From Pseudomonas taeanensis MS-3 (lineage in GTDB: Bacteria; Pseudomonadota; Gammaproteobacteria; Pseudomonadales; Pseudomonadaceae): DNA of 64,000 nucleotides. Made by a program: the position numbers and the translations under genes. Below the pieces are notes generated by a model. It was given only the letters and a program-made list of their open reading frames with translations, did no database searches and was not told the DNA's origin. The DNA lies in contig NZ_AWSQ01000001.1 in NCBI RefSeq assembly GCF_000498575.2, positions 849,914 to 913,913 on the forward strand, given 5' to 3'. Shown here piece by piece: positions 53,760 through 62,184 of this stretch (its first letter is position 1; the number at the start of each line of letters is the position of its first letter).

Positions 53760-53770
53760 CGGGCAGGGCT

Positions 53771-53813
53771 GGTTGCTGCTGCGGGAGCGGACTGGACGGC
53801 TCCCGCAGCAACC
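53771..53813. terminator. Hairpin between convergent radC remnant and peptide-binding gene
   Basis: GGTTGCTGCTGCGGGAGC and GCTCCCGCAGCAACC form a strong stem without a T-run; it may terminate both genes weakly. Confidence 0.5.
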
Positions 53814-53816
53814 GCG

Positions 53817-55406
53817 TCATGGGGTGATGCGCACCTTGGCGAAATCCTGGCGGCCGAACGGACTGACTCGGTAGCCCGAGACCTCTTTGCGTGTCAGCGC
53901 ATAGGCGGTGGGATGGGCCAGCGGCAACCACAGCGCCTGCTCCTGGATGATCCGCTGCGCCTGCTGATACAGCTGGCTGCGCTGCTGCTGATCGCTGGTG
54001 GTCTTGCCCGCGGCGATCAGTTTGTCCAGCTGGAGGTCGCAGTAGCGGGCGAAGTTCAGCCCTGACTCGAGCGAGGCGCAGGAGAATTGCGGGGTGAGGA
54101 AGTTGTCCGGGTCGCCGTTGTCGCCAGCCCAGCCCATGAACAGCAGGTCATGCTCGCCGGCTTTGGCGCGACGGATCAGTTCGCCCCATTCGATCACGCG
54201 GATCTCCGCCTGAATGCCGACCTCGGCCAGGTCCGCTTGCAGCAACTGGGCACCGAGACTCGGGTTGGGGTTCAGCAGGCTGCCCGAAGGGCGCGTCCAG
54301 ATCGTCGTGCTAAAGCCATCAGCCAAGCCTGCCTCGGCCAACAGGCTGCGCGCTTTGGCGGGTTCGTAGGCGTAGCCCGGCAGGTCTTTGGCGTAACCCC
54401 AGGTGTTCGGTGGGTAGGGACCATTGGCGGGCTCGGCGCTGTCCTCGAACACCGCTTTCAGGTAGTTGCTCTTGTCGAAGGCCAGGTTGATTGCCTGGCG
54501 CACGGCAGGCTTATCCAGTGGCGGGTGCTGGCTGTTGAGGCCGACGAAGGCGGTCATGAATGCGTCGGTTTTTACGCTGTTGAGCGCTGGATCTTGCGCC
54601 GCGCTGTGCACATCTTGGGGTTTTGGCGACAGGGCGATGTGGCATTCGCCTCGGCGCAGCTTCTGCAGGCGCACATTGGCGTCTGGGGTGATAGCGAAGA
54701 CCAGATCATCGACAGCCGGTTTGCCGTCAAAATACTCAGAGTTGGCGCTATAGCGCACCATGGCGTCTTTCTGGAAGCGCTTGAACACGAATGGACCGGT
54801 GCCGATTGGCTGACGGTTGAGCTTGTCTGGTGTGCCGGCCTTGAGCAGTTGCTCGGCGTATTCGGCGGAGTAGATCGAGGCGAAACCCATGCTCAGGGTG
54901 GCCAGGAAGGTCGCGTCGGGGCGATTGAGGGTGAAGCGCACGCGCTGGGCGTCGAGTTTGTCGATGCGCTTGATCAGGCTCGGCAGTTGCATCGATTGGG
55001 CGTGCGGATAGCCGCTTGGCGCGACCTTATGCCAAGGGTGTGCGGGGTCGAGCATGCGTTGAAAACTGAACAACACATCGTCGGCGGTCAGTGCGCGAGT
55101 GGGGGTGAAATAGTCGGTGCTATGGAAGTTGGCATCCTGACGCAACTGAAAGCTGTAACTCAGGCCGTCTTCGCTCACCATCCAGCTCTGCGCCAGGCTG
55201 GGTAGCAACTTACCGCTGGTCGCGTCGAACTCCACCAGACGGTTCATCAATACGTCAGCGGAGGCGTTGGTGGTGGTCAGGGAGTTGTACTGCACCACAT
55301 CGAAGCCATCCGGGCTGGCTTCGGTGCAGACACTGAGGGTGGCCGCCTGCACGAACAAGGGGCTGAGCAACGGGGCACAGAGCAGTGAGAAGGCAATAAG
55401 GCGCAT
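53817..55406 (-). CDS. Peptide ABC-transporter substrate-binding protein (SBP family 5, DppA-like)
   Basis: 529 residues with a signal peptide (IAFSLLCAPLLSPLFVQAA). SBP_bac_5 features: LTADDVLFSFQRMLDP, FTLNRPDATFLATLSM, GTGPFVFKRF and RQAINLAFDKSNYL. Periplasmic; delivers di/oligopeptides. The permease genes are not adjacent. In other Pseudomonas an SBP gene occupies this place beside rpmB, so it is part of the core. Confidence 0.88.
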   Translation of the reverse strand: MRLIAFSLLCAPLLSPLFVQAATLSVCTEASPDGFDVVQYNSLTTTNASADVLMNRLVEFDATSGKLLPSLAQSWMVSEDGLSYSFQLRQDANFHSTDYFTPTRALTADDVLFSFQRMLDPAHPWHKVAPSGYPHAQSMQLPSLIKRIDKLDAQRVRFTLNRPDATFLATLSMGFASIYSAEYAEQLLKAGTPDKLNRQPIGTGPFVFKRFQKDAMVRYSANSEYFDGKPAVDDLVFAITPDANVRLQKLRRGECHIALSPKPQDVHSAAQDPALNSVKTDAFMTAFVGLNSQHPPLDKPAVRQAINLAFDKSNYLKAVFEDSAEPANGPYPPNTWGYAKDLPGYAYEPAKARSLLAEAGLADGFSTTIWTRPSGSLLNPNPSLGAQLLQADLAEVGIQAEIRVIEWGELIRRAKAGEHDLLFMGWAGDNGDPDNFLTPQFSCASLESGLNFARYCDLQLDKLIAAGKTTSDQQQRSQLYQQAQRIIQEQALWLPLAHPTAYALTRKEVSGYRVSPFGRQDFAKVRITP

Positions 55407-55757
55407 GGCAAGCTCCTGAGCAGCGCGGCACGCGTCCGCAAAAGACTTACCCTAGACCATAAGGCTGCGGCAGAACAATGAGCTTTGGCGACGAGCGGTC
55501 GTTAGTCGCTACGCTGCCATGGTGATGGTCTCTGCGCGGTAATGGCCGAGTGCTGGCGTTGGGCGAAAGTACACTCGTCCTTGTTGCAAGGTAGGCTTTC
55601 TGGTATAAAGCAGCGCTCTTTTCTAGGGGCCCGGTTCTTGCGCTTTCAGGTGTGGCCGGTAAGACCCTCGAGAAACGCGGCGCAGAGCGCCAATGAAATT
55701 AAAGTTTAAGCGGCCAACCCATGCCGGGTTGGGCATGTGGTTTTAGAGGGCTGAGGC

Positions 55758-55994
55758 ATGTCGAGAGTCTGTCAAGTTACCGGTAAGGGTCCGGTAACCG
55801 GGAACAATGTTTCCCACGCACACAACAAAACCCGTCGTCGTTTCCTGCCGAACCTGCAGCATCACCGCTTCTGGGTTGAGTCTGAGAATCGCTTCGTACG
55901 TCTGCGCGTATCTGCCAAAGGCATGCGTTGCATTGACAAGCGTGGCATTGACGTAGTGCTGTCCGAGCTGCGTGCGCGCGGCGAAAAGGTTTAA
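55758..55994 (+). CDS. rpmB: 50S ribosomal protein L28
   Basis: 78 residues: [20 protein letters not shown] then [20 protein letters not shown] and the basic end RARGEKV. Length and motifs are those of bacterial L28; 23S rRNA-binding. It is followed 10 bp later by rpmG in the standard operon. GAGGGCTGAGGC precedes the ATG. Confidence 0.97.
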   Translation: MSRVCQVTGKGPVTGNNVSHAHNKTRRRFLPNLQHHRFWVESENRFVRLRVSAKGMRCIDKRGIDVVLSELRARGEKV

Positions 55995-56004
55995 GGAGTA
56001 AGTC

Positions 56005-56160
56005 ATGCGCGAACTGATCCGTTTGATCTCGAGTGCCGGTACTGGTCATTTCTACACTACCGACAAGAACAAGCGCACCACTCCGGACAAAATCGAAATT
56101 AAAAAATTCGATCCGGTTGTGCGTAAGCACGTGATCTACAAGGAAGGCAAGATCAAGTAA
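56005..56160 (+). CDS. rpmG: 50S ribosomal protein L33
   Basis: 51 residues: [36 protein letters not shown] and [23 protein letters not shown] lies before the ATG. L33 binds 23S rRNA near the E site. It lacks the Cys pairs of zinc-type L33. Co-transcribed with rpmB; a terminator follows. Confidence 0.96.
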   Translation: MRELIRLISSAGTGHFYTTDKNKRTTPDKIEIKKFDPVVRKHVIYKEGKIK

Positions 56161-56181
56161 TTGATCTGGCTCCTTGCCGAA

Positions 56182-56213
56182 AAAGCCCGCCTTGATGGCG
56201 GGCTTTTTCTTGT
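56182..56213 (+). terminator. Terminator of the rpmBG operon
   Basis: AAAGCCCGCC TTGAT GGCGGGCTTTTTCTTG: a GC stem with a T-run 20 bp after rpmG. Confidence 0.9.
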
Positions 56214-56245
56214 CTGGAATTTGTTGAGCCGGCCTCTCGGGGCGG

Positions 56246-57154
56246 TTAGAGCGTGTCGCTAATGAACTGCACCACGACTTCGGCGAGTTTCTCGCCCTGG
56301 TCCTCCTGCAGGAAGTGGCCGCCATTGACGATAGTCGTGTGGGCCTGGCCGCGGGTGCCCGGAATCAACTTCTGCATGAGTTTGTCGCCGCCGGCGGTGA
56401 TCGGGTCCGAATCACTGAAGGCTGTGAGAAATGGCTTCTGCCACTGCCCGAGCACGCTCCAGGCCGCACGGTTTTTTTCTGCTGCGGGGTCGTCCGGGGT
56501 AATGGGCACCAGTAACGGGAACTGACGGGCGCCTTCCTTGTATTTCTCTTCGGGGAAAGGTGCGTTGTAGGCGTCTATGACCGCCTGGGACAGTTGCGTG
56601 GTGGTCGCGCCCTTGATAATGCCGCCGGCGGGAAACTCGGGCACCTCCTGAGAGAATTTCTGCCAGCTCTTGAAGGCCGTGCCTGGATCGTGATCGCCCG
56701 TCGGCAGCATGGTGTTGGCGGCGACTACCCTGGCGAACCGGGAGGGGTTTTCCGCCACTAGGCGCAGGCCGATCAAACCGCCCCAGTCCTGGCAGACCAG
56801 GGTGATGTCGTCGAGCTTGAGTTGCTCTAGCAGCGACTGCATCCAGTCGACGTGGCGTTGATAGGTGTAGTCGTCACGCCGGCTGGGTTTGTCGGAACGG
56901 CCGAAACCGACCAGGTCGGGGGCGATCACCCGGTGCCCGGCCGCTACCAGGGTCGGCACCATCTTGCGATAGAGATAGCTCCAGGACGGTTCGCCGTGCA
57001 TCAGCAGCACAGGGGCTGCTTCGGCCGGCCCCTCATCCAGGTAGTGCACCCGCAGCTGGCCGCCCTCGGTGTCATCCACCATCAGGTAGTGCGGAGCAAA
57101 ATCGTAATCTGGAAGGTTGGCAAAACAGGCATCTGGCGTGCGCAAAAATTCCAT
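56246..57154 (-). CDS. Haloalkane dehalogenase-like alpha/beta hydrolase
   Basis: 302 residues. The motif HGEPSWSYLYRKM (oxyanion/halide side) and CQDWGGLIGLR, with nucleophile Asp123 followed by Trp124, are specific to the dehalogenase group; acid FSDSDP and base His280 in NGGHFLQ. It hydrolyses carbon-halogen bonds to alcohols, in the cytoplasm. Close to subfamily HLD-I (DhmA/DhlA). The natural substrate is uncertain. GAGGAGAGACCC precedes the ATG. Confidence 0.88.
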   Translation of the reverse strand: MEFLRTPDACFANLPDYDFAPHYLMVDDTEGGQLRVHYLDEGPAEAAPVLLMHGEPSWSYLYRKMVPTLVAAGHRVIAPDLVGFGRSDKPSRRDDYTYQRHVDWMQSLLEQLKLDDITLVCQDWGGLIGLRLVAENPSRFARVVAANTMLPTGDHDPGTAFKSWQKFSQEVPEFPAGGIIKGATTTQLSQAVIDAYNAPFPEEKYKEGARQFPLLVPITPDDPAAEKNRAAWSVLGQWQKPFLTAFSDSDPITAGGDKLMQKLIPGTRGQAHTTIVNGGHFLQEDQGEKLAEVVVQFISDTL

Positions 57155-57316
57155 GGGTCTCTCCTCGCAGATTTTAGAGTCACCATTCTGGTTTACCCCT
57201 GAGTCGCTGGGCAGTTAGTTAAGCACGCCGAATACGGCGCCATCACTCGTGCTGTGCATGGCATGCACACGGCGGGCTGCGACGGTGCTTGCTGCCTGGC
57301 TGATCCGGGCGCCGGC

Positions 57317-57343
57317 ATAAAAAAGCCCGCGAGAGCGGGCTAA
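57317..57343 (-). terminator. Terminator of the cupin gene
   Basis: On the minus strand AGCCCGCT CTC GCGGGCTTTTTTATG: stem and T-run, 27 bp after the cupin stop. Confidence 0.85.
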
Positions 57344-57369
57344 AGGGTGACGCATGAAGTCGCGGGTAA

Positions 57370-57735
57370 TCAGTTGGCGGCTTGCTCGAAGATCACGTAG
57401 ACCTTGCGGCAGGCTTCCAGTACCTCCCAGGTGCCGGAGAAGCCGGCGGGGATGACGAAGCGATCGCCAGCGCGCACGGTCTTGGCGTTGCCATCCTGGT
57501 CGCGCAACACGGAGACGCCCTGGAGGATCTCGCAGTACTCATGTTCGCTGTAGTTCACCGTCCATTGGCCGATCGCGCCCTCCCAGATGCCGGCGTTGAA
57601 CTGGCCGCAAGGGCTGCCGTAGTGGTTGCGCACGCTTTGCTCGGGGTTACCCTTGAGCACTTTCTCCGGCGCGGGGCGATAGTGTTCGGGGGTGGTGTTG
57701 GTCTGGGCGAAGTCGAGGATCTGCTCGATGTTCAT
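57370..57735 (-). CDS. Small cupin (DUF861-type) protein
   Basis: 121 residues: GQFNAGIWEGAIGQWTVNYS, EHEYCEILQGVSVLRDQDG, GDRFVIPAGFSGTWEV. This is the DUF861/cupin_3 pattern (single beta barrel, ...E-x-E-x-C/...P-G/A-x-x-G-x-W). It lies 22 bp after the transaminase on the minus strand, so they form an operon. It may stabilise or modify an amine-pathway intermediate. Confidence 0.8.
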   Translation of the reverse strand: MNIEQILDFAQTNTTPEHYRPAPEKVLKGNPEQSVRNHYGSPCGQFNAGIWEGAIGQWTVNYSEHEYCEILQGVSVLRDQDGNAKTVRAGDRFVIPAGFSGTWEVLEACRKVYVIFEQAAN

Positions 57736-57757
57736 CTTGGGCTTCCGTGGCTGTCGG

Positions 57758-59095
57758 TTATTGGGCTTGGCGGATCGAGTCGGCGAGCTTCTCCACCAGG
57801 GTGTCGATCTGCGGCTTTTCCACGATCAGTGGCGGCGACATGGCGATGGTGTCACCGGTTACCCGTACCATCAGGTCGTTCTGGAAGCACTGCTCGAATA
57901 CCTGATAGCCGCGCTTGCCGACACCCTGCTGGTTCGGCGCCAGTTGCACGGCGCCGACCAGACCGATGGCGCGAATATCGATGACATTGGGCAAGTCCTG
58001 CAAGCTGTGCAGGGCGTCTTGCCAGTAGCCTTCCAGTTCGATGGCCCGCTCGAACAGTTTGTCGCGGGTATAGATGTTCAGCGTTGCCAAGGCGGCGGCG
58101 CAGGCCACCGGGTGTCCAGAGTAGGTGTAGCCGTGAAACAGTTCGATGCCGTCCGGGCCCTGCATAAAGGCCTGGTGGATGTTCTCGTCGACGAACACGG
58201 CGCCCATCGGGATGGCGCCGTTGGTCAGGCCCTTGGCGCAGGTCATGATGTCCGGCGTGACGCCCCAGCGCTGGGCGGCGAAGGCCTTGCCAACGCGGCC
58301 GAAGCCAGTAATGACTTCGTCGAAGATCAGCAGGATGCCGTGCTTGCGGGTGATCTCGCGCAGGCGTTGCAGGTAGCCTACCGGCGGCAGTACCACCCCG
58401 GCAGAACCGGCCATCGGCTCAACCATCACCGCGGCGATGTTTTCGGCGCCGTGTAGACTGACCAGGCGTTCCAGTTCGTCGGCTTTCTCGATGCCGAACT
58501 CCGGCAGGCCCTTGTTGAAGGCGTTGCGCTGAATGTCCAGGGTGTGTGGCAGGTGGTCGACGCCAGGCAGTTGCAGTGGGAAGGCCTTGCGGTTGTTGAC
58601 CATGCCGCCCACGGAGATGCCGCCGAAGCCGACGCCGTGATAGCCCAGCTCACGACCGATCAGGCGGGTGCGGGTGCCTTGGCCAATGGCGCGCTGGTAA
58701 GCCAGGGCGATTTTCAGCGCAGTATCAGCCGATTCCGAGCCGGAGTTGGTGAAGAACAGTTTGTTCAGGCCTGGCGGGGCGATCTCGGCCAGCCGAGTGG
58801 CTAGCTCGAACGGTAACGGGTGGCCCATCTGGAAGGTCGGGGCGAAGTCCAGCTTGGCAATCTGCTGGCTCACCGCTTCGGTGATTTCCCGACGGCCGTG
58901 ACCGGCGTTGCAGCACCAAAGTCCGGCGGTGCCGTCCAATATTTTGCGGCCATCGTCGGCGGTGTAATACATGCCTTCGGCGCTTTCCAGCAGGCGTGGT
59001 TTAGCCTTGAACTGGCGATTGGCGGTGAACGGCATCCAGAAATCGTCGAGGGTGTTTGTTTTTCTGTTCGGTTGCGCGCTGCTTTCGAGGGTCAT
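57758..59095 (-). CDS. Class III omega-aminotransferase (polyamine/omega-amino acid, SpuC/GabT-like)
   Basis: 445 residues. PLP sites: TNSGSESADTALKIA (phosphate), YHGVGFG, LIFDEVITGFGR (Asp pairing with N1) and CAKGLTNGAIPMG (Schiff-base Lys). It moves the amino group of an omega-amino compound to pyruvate. Divergent from the KauB-type aldehyde dehydrogenase: the pair would take a terminal amine to its aldehyde and then to the acid. The exact substrate is not known. Confidence 0.85.
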   Translation of the reverse strand: MTLESSAQPNRKTNTLDDFWMPFTANRQFKAKPRLLESAEGMYYTADDGRKILDGTAGLWCCNAGHGRREITEAVSQQIAKLDFAPTFQMGHPLPFELATRLAEIAPPGLNKLFFTNSGSESADTALKIALAYQRAIGQGTRTRLIGRELGYHGVGFGGISVGGMVNNRKAFPLQLPGVDHLPHTLDIQRNAFNKGLPEFGIEKADELERLVSLHGAENIAAVMVEPMAGSAGVVLPPVGYLQRLREITRKHGILLIFDEVITGFGRVGKAFAAQRWGVTPDIMTCAKGLTNGAIPMGAVFVDENIHQAFMQGPDGIELFHGYTYSGHPVACAAALATLNIYTRDKLFERAIELEGYWQDALHSLQDLPNVIDIRAIGLVGAVQLAPNQQGVGKRGYQVFEQCFQNDLMVRVTGDTIAMSPPLIVEKPQIDTLVEKLADSIRQAQ

Positions 59096-59325
59096 TCTGG
59101 CTGTCCGGGCACGTAAAAAGAGGTTTCATCGAGATTTCGCGCAGTCTATGTTTAATAAAATGAACATTTCAAGGGGCTTTTATCGCTCTTTGTCAAAAAT
59201 ATTGAAAATGTAGCGCCCTCTGGTTTAGTGTTGCCCGCAGAGCGGGGTTCGCCAGGGCCTTGCAGAATTATTGACAGTGTCCGCGCCTAGTTCGCGGCAC
59301 TTTTTGACTGATAGAGGATGCTCGA

Positions 59326-60819
59326 ATGACTAGCCTGACTCGTGCCGATTGGGAACAACGCGCCAAGACCCTGAAAATCGAAGGCCGTGCCTTTATCCAT
59401 GGCGAATACTGCGCGGCGGTGTCCGGCGCGACCTTCGAGTGCCTCAGCCCTGTCGATGGTCGCCTGCTGGGGCAGGTGGCCAGCTGCGATCTGGCCGATG
59501 CCGAGCTGGCGGTAAAAGACGCTCGCGCCACTTTCGCCTCGGGTGTCTGGTCGCGCCTGGCGCCAGCGGCGCGCAAGAAAGTGATGATCCGCTTCGCCGA
59601 GTTGATCGATGCCCACGCTGAAGAACTGGCGCTACTGGAAACCCTGGACATGGGTAAGCCGATCAGCGATTCGCTGAACATCGATTTGTCCAGCGCGGCA
59701 GGCGCCATCCGCTGGAGCGGTGAGGCGATCGACAAGATTTATGACGAGGTGGCTGCCACCCCGCACGATCAATTGGGCCTGGTGACCCGTGAGCCGATCG
59801 GCGTGGTCGCGGCCATCGTGCCGTGGAACTTCCCGCTGCTGATGAGCTGCTGGAAGCTCGGCCCGGCGCTGTCCACCGGTAACTCGGTGATCCTCAAGCC
59901 GTCCGAGAAGTCGCCGCTGACTGCTATCCGTTTGGCCCAGCTGGCCATCGAGGCAGGCATTCCGGCCGGTGTATTCAACGTCCTGCCGGGCTTCGGCCAC
60001 ACCGTCGGCAAGGCCCTGGCCCTGCACATGGACGTCGACACCCTGGTGTTCACCGGTTCGACCAAGATCGCCAAGCAGCTGATGGTTTACGCTGGCGAGT
60101 CGAACATGAAGCGCGTCTGGCTGGAAGCGGGTGGCAAGAGCCCGAACATCGTCTTCGCCGACGCGCCGGACCTGCAGGCCGCTGCCGAGTCTGCGGCCGG
60201 CGCCATCGCCTTCAACCAGGGCGAGGTGTGCACCGCTGGTTCGCGCCTGCTGGTGGAAAATTCGATCAAGGACAAGTTCGTGCCCCTGGTGGTCGAGGCC
60301 ATCAAAAGCTGGAAGCCGGGCAATCCGCTGGATCCGGCGACCAATGTCGGTGCGCTGGTCGATACTACGCAGATGAATAACGTGCTGAGCTACATCCAGG
60401 CCGGCCATGACGAGGGCGCCAAGTTGGTGGCTGGCGGCAAGCGGGTATTTGAGGAGACCGGTGGCACTTACGTCGAGCCGACCATCTTCGACGGAGTGAA
60501 CAACGCCATGCGCATCGCCAAGGAAGAAATCTTCGGCCCGGTACTGTCGGTGATCGGTTTCGACTCCGCCGATGAAGCGGTGGCGATTGCCAACGACACC
60601 ATCTATGGCCTGGCTGCGGCGGTATGGACCAGCGACCTGTCCAAGGCGCACCTGACCGCCAAGGCTCTGCGCGCTGGCAGTGTATGGGTCAACCAGTACG
60701 ATGGCGGCGACATGACCGCGCCGTTCGGCGGCTTCAAGCAGTCGGGTAACGGCCGGGACAAGTCGCTGCATGCCTTCGACAAGTACACCGAGCTGAAATC
60801 CACCTGGATCAAACTGTAA
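59326..60819 (+). CDS. kauB: KauB/PuuC-type aldehyde dehydrogenase
   Basis: 497 residues. NAD(P) site VPWNFPLLMSCWKLGPAL and FTGSTKIAK; catalytic Glu in WLEAGGKSPNIVF and Cys in NQGEVCTAGSR. It oxidises guanidino- or aminobutyraldehydes from arginine/polyamine breakdown. AGAGGATGCTCG precedes the ATG. The gene symbol is from gene order and motif likeness to PA5312; it may act on a wider range of aldehydes. Confidence 0.85.
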   Translation: MTSLTRADWEQRAKTLKIEGRAFIHGEYCAAVSGATFECLSPVDGRLLGQVASCDLADAELAVKDARATFASGVWSRLAPAARKKVMIRFAELIDAHAEELALLETLDMGKPISDSLNIDLSSAAGAIRWSGEAIDKIYDEVAATPHDQLGLVTREPIGVVAAIVPWNFPLLMSCWKLGPALSTGNSVILKPSEKSPLTAIRLAQLAIEAGIPAGVFNVLPGFGHTVGKALALHMDVDTLVFTGSTKIAKQLMVYAGESNMKRVWLEAGGKSPNIVFADAPDLQAAAESAAGAIAFNQGEVCTAGSRLLVENSIKDKFVPLVVEAIKSWKPGNPLDPATNVGALVDTTQMNNVLSYIQAGHDEGAKLVAGGKRVFEETGGTYVEPTIFDGVNNAMRIAKEEIFGPVLSVIGFDSADEAVAIANDTIYGLAAAVWTSDLSKAHLTAKALRAGSVWVNQYDGGDMTAPFGGFKQSGNGRDKSLHAFDKYTELKSTWIKL

Positions 60820-60902
60820 GCGACAGGCAGGGTGGGCAGCGGCCCACAGCGTCAACTTAGGTCCGCCCCGTGATTGGGGCCGGCTCATCGAGCCAAACCT
60901 GC

Positions 60903-60937
60903 GGCCGGGTTTCCTTAGGAAACCCGGCCGTTTTGTT
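60903..60937 (+). terminator. Terminator after the aldehyde dehydrogenase
   Basis: GGCCGGGTTTCC TTA GGAAACCCGGCC TTTTGTTT-like: a 12 bp perfect stem with a T-rich tail. Confidence 0.9.
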
Positions 60938-60971
60938 TCGTCTTGCGGCCACGACAAAAAGGAGTCTGGCA

Positions 60972-62129
60972 ATGCGTTGGGGCACCTATTTCGCCGTCTG
61001 TTCGGCGGTCATCAGCATCGGCTTGGCGTTGGGTGTGACCATGCCGCTGGTGTCATTGCGTCTGGAGAGTTGGGGTTATGGCTCTTTCGCCATCGGGGTG
61101 ATGGCGGCGACGCCGGCAGTCGGCGTATTGCTCGGCGCCTCGCTGGCTGGCCGGCTGGCTGGACGCTTGGGCACCACCGTGCTGATGCAGTTGTGTCTGC
61201 TGGTTGGCGCGCTGTCCGTGGCGCTGCTGGCGCTGGTGCAGGACTACGCGGTCTGGCTGCTGCTGCGCCTGTTGATCGGCGTGGCCTTGACGGTGGTGTT
61301 CATCCTGGGCGAGAGCTGGATCAATCAGTTGTCGGTGGAGAAGTGGCGCGGTCGTCTGGTGGCGCTGTACGGCACCGGCTACGCGCTGAGTCAGCTGTCC
61401 GGGCCGTTGCTGCTCAATGCCCTGGGCACGGACGGCGACCGCGCCTTCTGGACCGGCACCGGCCTGCTGATAGGCGGTTCGTTGCTGCTGCTGGGGCGTA
61501 GCGGGGCGCCCAGGGTCGATGAGCGCAGTGCTTCCGCCCGCGGCCTGGCGGCGTTCTGCCGCAGCATGCCGGCGATCGCCTGGGCGGTGGTGCTGTTCGC
61601 CGCTTTCGAGGCGATGATGCTGACCCTGTTGCCGATCTACGGCCTGCGCCAGGGGTTTACCCAGGAAGTGGCGCTGTTCATGGTCAGCGTGGTGGTGGTC
61701 GGCGATGCGGCACTGCAGTTGCCGATTGGCTGGCTGGCCGACCTGATGTCGCGGCGCACACTGTTTCGCGGCTGCGGCCTGGTGTTGCTGCTGTCGAGCC
61801 TGAGTATTCCGCTGCTCCTGCACACGCCGCTGATCTGGCCGGTGTGGGTGCTGTTCGGCGCCAGTGCCGGCGGCTTATTCACCTTGTCGCTGATCCTGAT
61901 TGGCGAGCGCTTTCGAGATGACCAACTGGTGCGCGCCAATGCGCACGTCGCGCAGCTGTGGGGGATTGGCTGTTTGATCGGCCCACTGGCAACCGGCGCG
62001 GCGAGCCAGTGGATCAGCGGCCATGCCCTGCCGCTGTTGATGGCGGCGGGCGCGGCGGGCTTTGTCTGGCTGGCGTTTGTCGATACCGGACTGGAGGGCA
62101 AGGCCCAGGTGGGTGTGTCGAGCAACTGA
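60972..62129 (+). CDS. MFS transporter (YcaD-like)
   Basis: 385 residues from MRWGTYFAVCSAVISIG, with AAAAAGGAGTCTGGCA as RBS. Twelve hydrophobic segments can be counted; MFS motif A-like loops are GRLAGRLGTTV and GWLADLMSRRTLF. Inner-membrane; substrate unknown. In the same direction as kauB but beyond a terminator. The frame is open to 60870 but this would run into the terminator. Confidence 0.85.
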   Translation: MRWGTYFAVCSAVISIGLALGVTMPLVSLRLESWGYGSFAIGVMAATPAVGVLLGASLAGRLAGRLGTTVLMQLCLLVGALSVALLALVQDYAVWLLLRLLIGVALTVVFILGESWINQLSVEKWRGRLVALYGTGYALSQLSGPLLLNALGTDGDRAFWTGTGLLIGGSLLLLGRSGAPRVDERSASARGLAAFCRSMPAIAWAVVLFAAFEAMMLTLLPIYGLRQGFTQEVALFMVSVVVVGDAALQLPIGWLADLMSRRTLFRGCGLVLLLSSLSIPLLLHTPLIWPVWVLFGASAGGLFTLSLILIGERFRDDQLVRANAHVAQLWGIGCLIGPLATGAASQWISGHALPLLMAAGAAGFVWLAFVDTGLEGKAQVGVSSN

Positions 62130-62184
62130 GAGCTGCTGCTCAGCGAGGTGCGTGAGCCGACAGGGTGGCGCGCGTTGGTTGTTC

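Noticed and set aside
54087..55205. 372-codon ORF on the + strand
   Set aside because: It lies wholly antisense to the peptide-binding protein gene, has no RBS or family motif, and its composition is a mirror of that gene's codon bias.
59632..60972. 446-codon ORF on the minus strand
   Set aside because: It is antisense to the aldehyde dehydrogenase gene, which has all catalytic motifs; long antisense frames are common in high-GC Pseudomonas genes.
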